A stretch of 7,942 bases of DNA from DATDMG01 sp036518955. GTDB lineage: Bacteria; Actinomycetota; Actinomycetes; Actinomycetales; Kineosporiaceae. Under the pieces are notes generated by a model, which worked only from the letters and a program-made list of their open reading frames with translations, was not told where the DNA came from and did not search any database. Both the position numbers and the translations under genes were made by a program. The stretch lies in NCBI GenBank assembly GCA_036518955.1, contig DATDMG010000525.1, positions 1 to 7,942 of the forward strand, in the 5' to 3' direction. This document shows, one piece after another, positions 1 to 5,625 of this stretch. The number at the start of each line of letters is the position of its first letter. Within the stretch, counting starts at the first letter, position 1.

Positions 1-122
1 CCGCGGAGCAGCTCGGCGGGGGCTGGGCGACGATGTGGCGCGAGGGCGTCGGCGATGACGTCCTCGCTCGCCGGAGCTGGCTGATCGCCAACCGTGACCA
101 GTTGCAGCGCCGGCTGGCCTGA
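1..122 (+). CDS. 3' end of an unrecognised gene (partial)
   Basis: The frame with codons starting at base 3 is open from the window edge to a TGA at 120-122. It encodes 39 visible residues ending in RDQLQRRLA. Nearly every codon ends in G or C, as in the genes downstream, so this is probably the true C-terminus of a protein that begins before the window. The fragment is hydrophilic with several tryptophans, ends in a charged and probably helical stretch, and contains no motif I can assign to a family. Nothing shows whether it belongs to the same operon. The next possible start (141) is only 18 bases downstream of the stop, so co-transcription is possible. Confidence 0.6.
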   Translation, partial: AEQLGGGWATMWREGVGDDVLARRSWLIANRDQLQRRLA

Positions 123-227
123 CCCGGAGGCGAATCAGCGATGACCGTACGCACTCCGACCGCGTGGAAGCCTGGCAGCCGGGTGGCGCGCGCCTCCCGG
201 AAGGGCGCAGAGGGACCGGGATCGACG

Positions 228-764
228 ATGCGGTCGTGGCTGGTCGCTCTCGGGGGCTTCGCGCTGGTGGCCGTCGGCGGCCAGGCCTCGTGGACCATGC
301 TGCTGAGCTCGGGGTCGCCCGACAGGGTGATCGGACGCCCGGTGGTGGCGCCGTCGCCCGGCGTGCGGAGACCCGCGATCGGCGGACCGGTGCCGGTGAT
401 CGCTCCGGTCGACGTTCCGGATCAGTTGGGCTCCCGCGGCGGGGTCGCGGCGGACACCGGCGAGCCAGCCGGGACCGGCGCCGACCCGGCAGACGTCGCA
501 CCGGCGGGACAGCAGGCGACGCCCCGGCACTCAGGAGTCCCGTCCACGGTGACCGAGGCGGTGACCACCCTCGACACGGCCTGGACGGACCCGACGGAGC
601 CAGCCGTCCCCACCGCCGTCGAAGCGCCGACTCCCGCCGTCCTCGTCGCGCCGACGTCCGGCGCCGTCCTCGTCGCGCCGACGTCCGGCACCGTCGCGGC
701 TCCGTCCCGCAAGGACGACGCGCGGGAGCGGGGGCACCACGGCGGTACCGCTCGGGACGACTGA
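228..764 (+). CDS. Small membrane-anchored Pro/Ala-rich protein, paralogue A1
   Basis: No family recognised. With the start chosen here it has 178 residues: one hydrophobic N-terminal segment (about residues 3-26, beginning MRSWLVA), then a long Ala/Pro/Gly/Val-rich, probably disordered region and an acidic end (RDD). It is probably anchored in the membrane with the tail outside. The gene at 919 is a paralogue: both begin MRSWLVA, both have a P-x-x-V-[IL]-G-R motif near residue 30, and both have PSTV...TTL..AW.DPT in the second half. The paralogue's start aligns with the ATG at 228, which has GGGA six bases upstream. An in-frame ATG at 141 with GGAGG at 126-130 would add 29 basic residues, but that stretch has a clearly lower share of G/C-ending codons. 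A start at 141 remains possible. A 9-residue unit, AVLVAPTSG, is repeated near the end. Confidence 0.7.
   Translation: MRSWLVALGGFALVAVGGQASWTMLLSSGSPDRVIGRPVVAPSPGVRRPAIGGPVPVIAPVDVPDQLGSRGGVAADTGEPAGTGADPADVAPAGQQATPRHSGVPSTVTEAVTTLDTAWTDPTEPAVPTAVEAPTPAVLVAPTSGAVLVAPTSGTVAAPSRKDDARERGHHGGTARDD
636..689 (+). repeat. 27-base tandem duplication in paralogue A1
   Basis: Two identical 27-base units (636-662 and 663-689) lie head to tail and in frame, giving AVLVAPTSG twice. A degenerate third unit (TVAAPS) follows and a looser version precedes them. The perfect identity implies a recent slippage or duplication event within a low-complexity linker. Confidence 0.9.
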
Positions 765-797
765 TCCGGCCGGCATCCTGGGCCGCCGCACCCGGCG

Positions 798-825
798 TTG
801 ACCGGGGTGAGTGGGGGCGTATGGC
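798..825 (+). promoter_or_regulatory. Possible weak promoter before paralogue A2
   Basis: TTGACC (798-803) resembles a -35 element and TATGGC (820-825) a poor -10 element, with a 16-base spacer. They sit in the 154-base gap before the gene at 919, about 95 bases from its start. The -10 match is weak and this composition yields chance hits, so this is only a candidate for the promoter driving the small gene and the kinase/regulator pair. Confidence 0.25.
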
Positions 826-841
826 ACGTTGTCAGGGTGTC

Positions 842-871
842 GATGAGGGGTGGCCGGATGAGAGAACTCTC
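842..871. promoter_or_regulatory. GATGAG direct repeat and GAGAG-AA-CTCTC palindrome
   Basis: GATGAG occurs at 842-847 and 857-862. The second copy runs into a perfect short inverted repeat, GAGAG-AA-CTCTC (860-871). The reverse complement, CTCATC, also occurs twice in the other main gap of the window (3578 and 3601). Such A/T-containing hexamers stand out in this composition and could be binding sites for the response regulator encoded at 2896. This is inference from position and repetition only. Confidence 0.3.
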
Positions 872-918
872 CTCGAACCGTCAGCTGCGCCCAGCGGTGG
901 GGCGGGCAGGATCGGCGG

Positions 919-1386
919 ATGCGTTCCTGGTTGGTGGCGTGCGTCGGGATCGCGCTGGTCGCCGCCGGCGGCCGGGCCGCCACCCTGATCGACCGTGGTC
1001 CCCCCGAGGCCGTGCTCGGCCGGGCGTTGGTGGTGACCCTGGAGGCGCCGGAGCGGCTGCCCGCCCCGGCCGGGATGGCCGCGAACGACGCCCTGCCGGG
1101 CGCCGCCGGCGGGACCGGCGGGCAGGCGGCCACCGGCGCGCGGGACCGGGGTGGCGGCGGCCCCGAGAACGAGGACGACGATGACGGCCCGTCCACCGTC
1201 GCCCCGCCGCTGACCACCCTCGGCCCGGCCTGGGCCGACCCGACGCCCGGGACGGGGGCCGGGGCCGGGAACGCGACGGCGAGGGTGCGGCGCCGGGCCA
1301 CCGGCACACCGACGGGCGCGGCGTGCCGGGATCACGAAGGTTCTGGGAGCGCGATCGGCTCCGCTGGGGAGATCCATGACGACTGA
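919..1386 (+). CDS. Small membrane-anchored protein, paralogue A2
   Basis: This 155-residue protein is of unknown family. The start is supported by AGGA at 908-911, seven bases upstream. Residues 3-24 form one hydrophobic segment, followed by PPEAVLGRALV, a Gly/Ala-rich linker, an acidic run (DDDD at 86-89), PSTV (91-94), TTL..AW.DPT (99-109) and a basic patch (RVRRR, 122-126). It ends in HDD. The beginning (MRSWLVA), the PSTV block and the acidic end match the gene at 228, so the two are tandem paralogues. Its last 11 bases overlap the start of the histidine kinase gene, which suggests translational coupling. A role as an accessory or signal-input partner of the kinase is plausible from position only. 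Confidence 0.72.
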   Translation: MRSWLVACVGIALVAAGGRAATLIDRGPPEAVLGRALVVTLEAPERLPAPAGMAANDALPGAAGGTGGQAATGARDRGGGGPENEDDDDGPSTVAPPLTTLGPAWADPTPGTGAGAGNATARVRRRATGTPTGAACRDHEGSGSAIGSAGEIHDD

Positions 1387-2899
1387 CCGGGGCGGCCGCC
1401 GCGACGGCGGCGGTGAGGCACCCCGCCGGCTGACGATCGGCGTCCGGGAGCGGATCCTGGCGACCGTGCTGCTGCTGGCCGCGCTCGGGATGACGGTGGC
1501 CGGGGTCGCGTTCGCCCTCGTCGAGCAGCGACAGCTGCTCGACCATCTGGACTCGGAGCTGACCGCCGAGGCCAGCAGCTTCGAGAGACTCGCCGCCGAA
1601 GCGCCCGGGCGAGGGCTGACCGACGTGGGCACCATCCTGCAGGCGGCGCTGCAGCGCCCCGCCCAGGCCGATATAGTGATCATGGGGATGATCGACGGCA
1701 AGCCGAAGCTGGTCACCCCCGACCCGCGCCCGTTCGCGATCGAGAACGAGCGTGCGCTGATGGCGCGGCTCGCCGCTCTGCCGGCGTCCGAGCCGACCCG
1801 GATCCGGGAGATGGTCACCTCCTTCGGCATCGTGCGGTACGTCGCGGTGCAGGTGCGCGTCGCGGGCCGGCCGGAGCACGGCACCTTCGTGGCGGCCGCG
1901 TCGCTCGCCCCGGGCAGTGCCCGGTTGGCCGCCAGTACCCGCGAGTACGCCCTGGTGTCTGCCGGAGCGCTGGTCCTGGTCGGGGTCGGGGGCTGGGTGG
2001 TGGCCGGTCGGTTGCTGCGCCCGTTGCGGTTGCTGCGGACGGCGGCCCGGCGGATCACTCACGAGGACCTGGCGGCTCGGATCCCGGTGACCGGGCATGA
2101 CGACGTCACCGACCTGACCCGAACGGTGAACGCGATGCTGGACCGGTTGGAGGCCGCGTTCGACACCCAACAGCAGTTCCTCGACGACGCCGGCCACGAG
2201 TTGCGCACCCCGCTGACCATCGTGCGAGGCCATCTGGAGCTGTTGGACGCCGCGGACCCCGCGGACGTGACGAGCGTCCGAGCTCTGGTGATGGACGAGT
2301 TGGACCGGATGGCCCGGTTGGTGACCGACCTGATCCTGTTGGCGCAGTCACGCCGTCCGGACTTCGTCCGGCTCGCCCCCGTCGACCTGGACCGGTTGCT
2401 GCACAGCGTGCTGGGCAAGGCGTCCGCGTTGGCCGACCGGCACTGGCTGGTGGAGTCCGCGATCGACGCCGTCGCGATGGCGGACGAGCAACGGCTGACG
2501 CAGGCGATCTTGCAGCTGGCCGACAACGCGGCCCGGCACACCGAGCCGGGCGACGTCATCGCGTTGGGCGGCGCGGTGGTCGGGGAGCGGCTGCTGCTGT
2601 GGGTACGCGACACCGGGCCCGGCGTCGCCCCGCAGGACGCGGAGCGGATCTTCGAGCGGTTCGGCCGGGCCAGCACCACCCGCGGTCGCGAGGGATCCGG
2701 CCTGGGGCTGTCGATCGTGACCGGGATCGCCGCGGCGCACGGGGGCAGGGTCTCGCTCCGGCAGCCCAGCGCGCCGGGGGCCTGCTTCACGCTGGAGCTG
2801 CCGTTCGTCCGGGTGGCCGGTGGCGCCACGGGCGCCTCGGACGAGCGGAGCACCCGAGTGCCGGTCCGGGCGACCGTGGGCCCGGGGCTGCGGCCGTGA
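1376..2899 (+). CDS. Membrane sensor histidine kinase (HAMP, HisKA, HATPase)
   Basis: This 507-residue sensor kinase should autophosphorylate on histidine and pass the phosphate to the regulator encoded next. Membrane helices lie at about residues 26-49 and 191-212 and enclose an extracytoplasmic sensor region of about 140 residues with no recognised ligand motif. A HAMP linker follows (about 213-266). The phosphoacceptor box is FLDDAGHELRTPLT with His274. The ATP-binding domain shows the N-box (LADNAARHT, Asn384), G1 box (DTGPG, 412-416), F-box (ERIFERFGR, about 423-431) and G2 box (GSGLGL, 440-445). A 28-residue tail after the catalytic domain contains GGATGAS (482-488). The ATG at 1376 lies inside the end of the preceding small gene and is preceded by GGGGAGA (1366-1372). 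The pathway signal is unknown; given the downstream genes, a redox or envelope cue is a reasonable guess. Confidence 0.95.
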   Translation: MTTDRGGRRDGGGEAPRRLTIGVRERILATVLLLAALGMTVAGVAFALVEQRQLLDHLDSELTAEASSFERLAAEAPGRGLTDVGTILQAALQRPAQADIVIMGMIDGKPKLVTPDPRPFAIENERALMARLAALPASEPTRIREMVTSFGIVRYVAVQVRVAGRPEHGTFVAAASLAPGSARLAASTREYALVSAGALVLVGVGGWVVAGRLLRPLRLLRTAARRITHEDLAARIPVTGHDDVTDLTRTVNAMLDRLEAAFDTQQQFLDDAGHELRTPLTIVRGHLELLDAADPADVTSVRALVMDELDRMARLVTDLILLAQSRRPDFVRLAPVDLDRLLHSVLGKASALADRHWLVESAIDAVAMADEQRLTQAILQLADNAARHTEPGDVIALGGAVVGERLLLWVRDTGPGVAPQDAERIFERFGRASTTRGREGSGLGLSIVTGIAAAHGGRVSLRQPSAPGACFTLELPFVRVAGGATGASDERSTRVPVRATVGPGLRP

Positions 2900-3570
2900 G
2901 CCGGATCCTGGTCGCCGAGGACGAGACGCGGATCGCGGCGTTCCTCGAGAAAGGCCTGCGTGCCACCGGCTTCGCCGTCACCGTCGTGGCCGACGGTCCC
3001 GCCGCCTGCCAGGAGGCGATGTCCGGCGGGTACGACCTGCTCGTCCTGGACCTCGGCCTGCCGTTGTTGGACGGGTTCGCCGTCCTGAGCCGGCTGCGGC
3101 ACGCCGGCAACCGGATGCCGGTCATCATCCTCACCGCCCGCACCGGTGTGACCGATACGGTCGCCGGGCTCGAGGGCGGAGCGGACGACTACATGCCCAA
3201 GCCGTTCCGGTTCGAGGAGCTGCTGGCCCGGATCCGGCTGCGGCTGCGTTCGGAGGGCGCCGCCCCGGAACCGACCGTGCTGCGGTACGGCGGCCTGGCG
3301 CTGGACGTCACCACCCGGCGGGCGGCCGTCGGCGGCCGCGAGGTGGACCTGTCCAGCCGGGAGTACTCGCTGCTGGAGACCCTGATCCGGCACCCCGGCC
3401 AGGTGCTGACCCGGGAGCAGCTGCTCAGCCGGGTCTGGGGCTACGACTTCGACCCCGGATCGAACGTGGTCGACGTCTACGTCCGGTACCTGCGCCGCAA
3501 GCTCGGCAGCGCACGGATCGAGACCATCCGGGGCGTGGGCTACCGGTTGTCCGACCTGTCTCCGGAATGA
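2896..3570 (+). CDS. OmpR/PhoB-family response regulator
   Basis: This 224-residue protein is a two-domain DNA-binding regulator. The receiver domain has the acidic pocket (Glu8, Asp9), phosphoacceptor Asp52 in LVLDLGLP, Thr80 in IILTA and Lys102 in MPKPF, so all key residues are present. The C-terminal winged-helix domain (about 127-220) has typical OmpR features: LSSREYSLLETL, REQLLSRVWGYDFDP, the recognition-helix region NVVDVYVRYLRRKL, and GVGYRL at the end. The GTG start overlaps the kinase stop (GTGA), indicating tight coupling of kinase and regulator. Likely targets are the gaps at 765-918 and 3571-3669, which carry shared short repeats. The family assignment is secure; the target genes are inferred. 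Confidence 0.95.
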   Translation: MSRILVAEDETRIAAFLEKGLRATGFAVTVVADGPAACQEAMSGGYDLLVLDLGLPLLDGFAVLSRLRHAGNRMPVIILTARTGVTDTVAGLEGGADDYMPKPFRFEELLARIRLRLRSEGAAPEPTVLRYGGLALDVTTRRAAVGGREVDLSSREYSLLETLIRHPGQVLTREQLLSRVWGYDFDPGSNVVDVYVRYLRRKLGSARIETIRGVGYRLSDLSPE

Positions 3571-3577
3571 GACCCTT

Positions 3578-3607
3578 CTCATCTCCTCCCTCCGGGTCCG
3601 CTCATCT
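3578..3607 (+). promoter_or_regulatory. CTCATCT direct repeat, possible regulator binding site
   Basis: CTCATCT occurs at 3578-3584 and 3601-3607, 23 bases apart, close to two DNA helical turns. This fits the way OmpR-type dimers bind direct repeats. It starts eight bases after the regulator stop codon and lies upstream of the membrane/redox genes. No experimental support is visible. Confidence 0.35.
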
Positions 3608-3629
3608 GCGCCCGGCACCCTGGTCGCGA

Positions 3630-3646
3630 CGGTGGACGGTCCACCG
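3630..3646. promoter_or_regulatory. 8-base-arm palindrome upstream of the redox genes
   Basis: CGGTGGAC-G-GTCCACCG is a perfect inverted repeat with 8-base arms around a single central base. The loop is too short for a stable hairpin and no T-run follows, so it resembles an operator for a dimeric regulator more than a terminator. It sits 24 bases before the start codon at 3670, where a bound protein could block transcription or translation initiation. Confidence 0.4.
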
Positions 3647-3654
3647 CCACCGGC

Positions 3655-3662
3655 GAGGAGAG
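3655..3662 (+). promoter_or_regulatory. Strong ribosome binding site for the gene at 3670
   Basis: GAGGAGAG ends seven bases before the ATG at 3670. It is among the best Shine-Dalgarno matches in the window and fixes the start of this gene. It also supports the view that a new translation unit begins here after the two-component system. Confidence 0.7.
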
Positions 3663-3669
3663 ACCGCAG

Positions 3670-4119
3670 ATGAGACGCAGGCAGCGGATCGGGACGACGG
3701 CCGGGGTCACCACCGCCGTCCTGGTCGGCGCCGGCGTCGTCCTGACCGGCCTGCAGGGCCGGCCGACGGTGACCGCGCTGGCGGCACCGCTCCAGGAGCA
3801 GGACGCGTCCCCCGGCGCGGGTCCGGCGCCGGGGCGCCTGGCCGGTCAGGTCGCGGAGTTGCAGGCCGAGGCGGACGCCTTGCGCGACGAGCTGGCCGCG
3901 GCCCGGAGGGCCGGCAACGGCGGTGCAACCACCGACGTGCGGCCGCCGGGCCCGGTGGGCGCCCGTAGGGCGCGACCACTCGCCGGCGCGGCCGGGGCGC
4001 CGCCGGCCGGCCACGTCACCACCGGTGCCAGCGGGAGCGTTGCCGGTGGCGGGGCGGCCCGGCGGCCCGCCGAGCGGGAACGGGGCGACGAGTCGGACGG
4101 CCCCGGCGAAGATGACTGA
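3670..4119 (+). CDS. Small membrane-anchored coiled-coil protein, paralogue B1
   Basis: This 149-residue protein is of unknown family. A basic N-terminus (MRRRQR) and hydrophobic residues 8-29 form a signal anchor or uncleaved signal peptide, which predicts that the rest lies outside the membrane. Residues 57-80 (LAGQVAELQAEADALRDELA...) make a short amphipathic coiled coil. The remainder is Gly/Ala/Pro-rich with an acidic end (GEDD). The coiled coil aligns with that of the next gene (VAEL[QR]A...ALR...AA), so the two are tandem paralogues. TTGASGS at 117-123 loosely resembles the SGA[TS] box to which ApbE attaches FMN, but no FMN-binding domain surrounds it. It is the first gene of a tightly overlapping run that includes apbE, so it may be a subunit, scaffold or unusual substrate of that redox complex. 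Confidence 0.75.
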   Translation: MRRRQRIGTTAGVTTAVLVGAGVVLTGLQGRPTVTALAAPLQEQDASPGAGPAPGRLAGQVAELQAEADALRDELAAARRAGNGGATTDVRPPGPVGARRARPLAGAAGAPPAGHVTTGASGSVAGGGAARRPAERERGDESDGPGEDD

Positions 4120-4537
4120 ACCTCGCTCCGGGCGGTGGCCCGTCGCCGCCGTGATCGGCCCGTTCAGCGCCGCCGTGCTGGTGGCGGCCGTCAGCTGGGC
4201 GCAGGACCATCCGCCCGGCTCGCAGCCGGCCGCCGTCCTCGCCCGGCCGATCGGCCCGGCGGCCGGGCCGGGCCCGACCGGGCAGGAGCGCCGGGCCGGG
4301 CAGGAGCGCCGGGCCGAGGAGGTGCGCCGGGCCGAGGAGGTGCGCCGGGTGGCGGAACTGCGCGCCACGGTGAGCGCGCTGCGGTCCCAGGTGGCCGCCT
4401 GGGGCGCCGGGCGCGTTGCGCGCGCCACGCCGGCCACGGTGACGACGGCGAGCCCGGCCGTCCCGGCGCGCGCCGGCGGGTCCCGGGCGGCGGCGTCCCC
4501 ACCTGCCGTTCACACCACCACCCGGGCCTCGTCGTGA
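4112..4537 (+). CDS. Small membrane-anchored coiled-coil protein, paralogue B2
   Basis: This 141-residue protein is of unknown family. The ATG at 4112 lies within the end of the preceding gene (ATGACTGA, 8-base overlap). Residues 10-30 form a hydrophobic segment (VAAVIGPFSAAVLVAAV), followed by QPAAVLARPIG. A strikingly regular charged helix comes next: GQERRA twice, then EEVRRA and EEVRRV (57-80), running into VAELRATVSALRSQVAA (80-96), which aligns with the coiled coil of the preceding protein. The last 45 residues are Ala/Thr/Pro-rich. Third-position G/C use is strong in this frame and supports it as the coding frame, although the apbE frame is also open here. The topology suggests a coiled-coil stalk outside the membrane that could pair with the preceding protein. 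Confidence 0.75.
   Translation: MTEPRSGRWPVAAVIGPFSAAVLVAAVSWAQDHPPGSQPAAVLARPIGPAAGPGPTGQERRAGQERRAEEVRRAEEVRRVAELRATVSALRSQVAAWGAGRVARATPATVTTASPAVPARAGGSRAAASPPAVHTTTRASS
4280..4351 (+). repeat. Four 18-base repeats in paralogue B2
   Basis: Four consecutive 18-base in-frame units encode GQERRA, GQERRA, EEVRRA and EEVRRV. The first two units are identical at the DNA level, and the last two differ only at the final codon. Hexad repeats of Glu/Arg of this kind usually form a continuous charged helix. The pattern shows recent expansion and might vary between strains. Confidence 0.85.
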
Positions 4538-5625
4538 TCGCCATCCCGACGGCCCGGACCGGAGCCGCCGTCCCGGCGCCCTCCGCAGACCCGACGGTCC
4601 CGACGCTGCGGACCACCTTCCGCGCGATGGCGTCGACCGTCACCGTCCAGGTGGTCGGCCCCACCGGACAGGCGACCGCGGCGCTGAGGCGCGTCAGTCG
4701 GATCTTCGCCCGGGTCGAGCGCGCCTGCACGCGCTTCGACCCGGACAGCCCTCTGATGCGGGCGAACGCTGCCGGGAACTCCTGGCACCCGGTTCCGCAG
4801 GAGTGCTCCTTCGCGCTCGCGGAGGCCGCCCGCGCCCACCGCTACACCCGGGGCCTGTTCGACCCCCGGGTCCTGGACACGCTGGTGGCGCTCGGGTACG
4901 ACCGCTCGCTACCGTTCGCCGACGGCCCGGTCCACCTGGACGACGTCCCCGCTGCGCCCCGTCGGCGAACCGGCCGGGCGGCCGTCGGTCTCGGCCGGTG
5001 CCCGACCCGCCCGGCCGGCCGGTGCCCGACCGGGACCCAGCCGCGGTGGGCGACGCCCTGGCGCCCGGAGATCGACATGGCCGGTGGGCGGGTCCGGATC
5101 GGGCCGGCGGCGGTCGACCTGGGCGGCATCGGCAAGGGGCTGGCGGTGCGCTGGGCGGCGCACGCACTGCGCGCGGCCGGGACGGCGTTCCTCATCGACG
5201 CCGGCGGCGATTGCCACCTGGGTGGATCCGGACCGGAGGGCGCCGGCTGGCGCGTCGGGGTGGAGGACCCGGCGGGCGGCGACGACCCCGTCGCGGTCCT
5301 GCAGCTGCGCGACCTGGCGTGCGCCACGTCGTCCGTGCGGCTGCGCTCCTGGTTCGTCGGGGACAGGGCGGTCCACCACCTGATCGACCCGCGCACCGGC
5401 GCCAGCGCGGCCAGGGGACTGCGCGCGGTGACGGTGGTCGCCGCTGACGCCGCCATCGCGGAGGTCTGGAGCAAGGCCCTGCTGATCGCCGGGCACGCCC
5501 AGGTCGCCGCGCTGAGCCGCCGGCACGACCTGGCCGCCCTGTGGGTGGACGACGCGAACCGGCACGGGTGCAGTCCGGTGATGGCGCCCCTGCTCCTGTG
5601 GACCAGGGCGGGGGCGGATCGATGA
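4534..5625 (+). CDS. apbE: FAD:protein FMN transferase (ApbE)
   Basis: ApbE moves FMN from FAD onto a Ser/Thr of a target protein, with Mg2+. The 363 residues carry the family landmarks in order: TTFRAMAST (about 27-35, usual MGT), RFDPDSPLMRAN (67-78), GLFDPRVLDTLVALGYD (107-123), VDLGGIGKGLA (194-204), LIDAGGDCHLGG (220-231), CATSS (263-267), HHLIDPRTG (281-289) and AEVWSKALL (309-317). The last has Glu where many members have the metal-binding Asp, a variant I recall from other actinobacterial members. The GTG start at 4534 overlaps the preceding stop (GTGA); a later ATG at 4627 would remove the conserved region before MAST. No signal peptide or lipobox is visible, so it may act in the cytoplasm. 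Residues about 138-178 are an Arg/Pro-rich insertion with a small internal duplication. Family assignment is firm; the target is unknown. Confidence 0.93.
   Translation: MIAIPTARTGAAVPAPSADPTVPTLRTTFRAMASTVTVQVVGPTGQATAALRRVSRIFARVERACTRFDPDSPLMRANAAGNSWHPVPQECSFALAEAARAHRYTRGLFDPRVLDTLVALGYDRSLPFADGPVHLDDVPAAPRRRTGRAAVGLGRCPTRPAGRCPTGTQPRWATPWRPEIDMAGGRVRIGPAAVDLGGIGKGLAVRWAAHALRAAGTAFLIDAGGDCHLGGSGPEGAGWRVGVEDPAGGDDPVAVLQLRDLACATSSVRLRSWFVGDRAVHHLIDPRTGASAARGLRAVTVVAADAAIAEVWSKALLIAGHAQVAALSRRHDLAALWVDDANRHGCSPVMAPLLLWTRAGADR
4992..5031 (+). repeat. 16-base direct repeat within apbE
   Basis: A 16-base sequence at 4992-5007 recurs at 5016-5031, offset by 24 bases and therefore in frame. It gives RCPT twice (residues 155-158 and 163-166) in a low-complexity insertion between two conserved ApbE blocks. 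It adds two cysteines, Cys156 and Cys164. Confidence 0.75.

Noticed and set aside
640..689. SGAV/SGTV in the repeated AVLVAPTSG units as ApbE flavinylation sites
   Set aside because: The position that should be Ser or Thr is Val, and the flanking sequence does not match the FMN-binding domain.
798..1184. Plus-strand open frame of 128 codons starting in the gap at 765-918
   Set aside because: It overlaps the gene at 919 in another frame and its product is Arg/Gly-rich without features, while the 919 frame has a paralogue.
832..2233. Minus-strand open frames of 408 and 450 codons opposite the kinase
   Set aside because: They lie opposite conserved kinase motifs and encode Arg/Pro/Gly-rich sequence with no domain; they are composition artefacts.
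3630..3646. Reading the palindrome as a transcription terminator after the regulator gene
   Set aside because: The central loop is one base and no T-run follows, so a stable terminator hairpin is unlikely.
2059..4437. Long open frame on the minus strand (792 codons) opposite the kinase, regulator and small genes
   Set aside because: It spans several well-supported plus-strand genes and a non-coding gap, and its translation has no recognisable domain. Long antisense frames are expected at this GC content because stop codons are rare.
4135..4533. Upstream extension of the apbE frame
   Set aside because: It is open only because stops are rare. The overlapping frame from 4112 has the stronger third-position G/C pattern and a clear membrane segment, and ApbE homology begins only after 4534.
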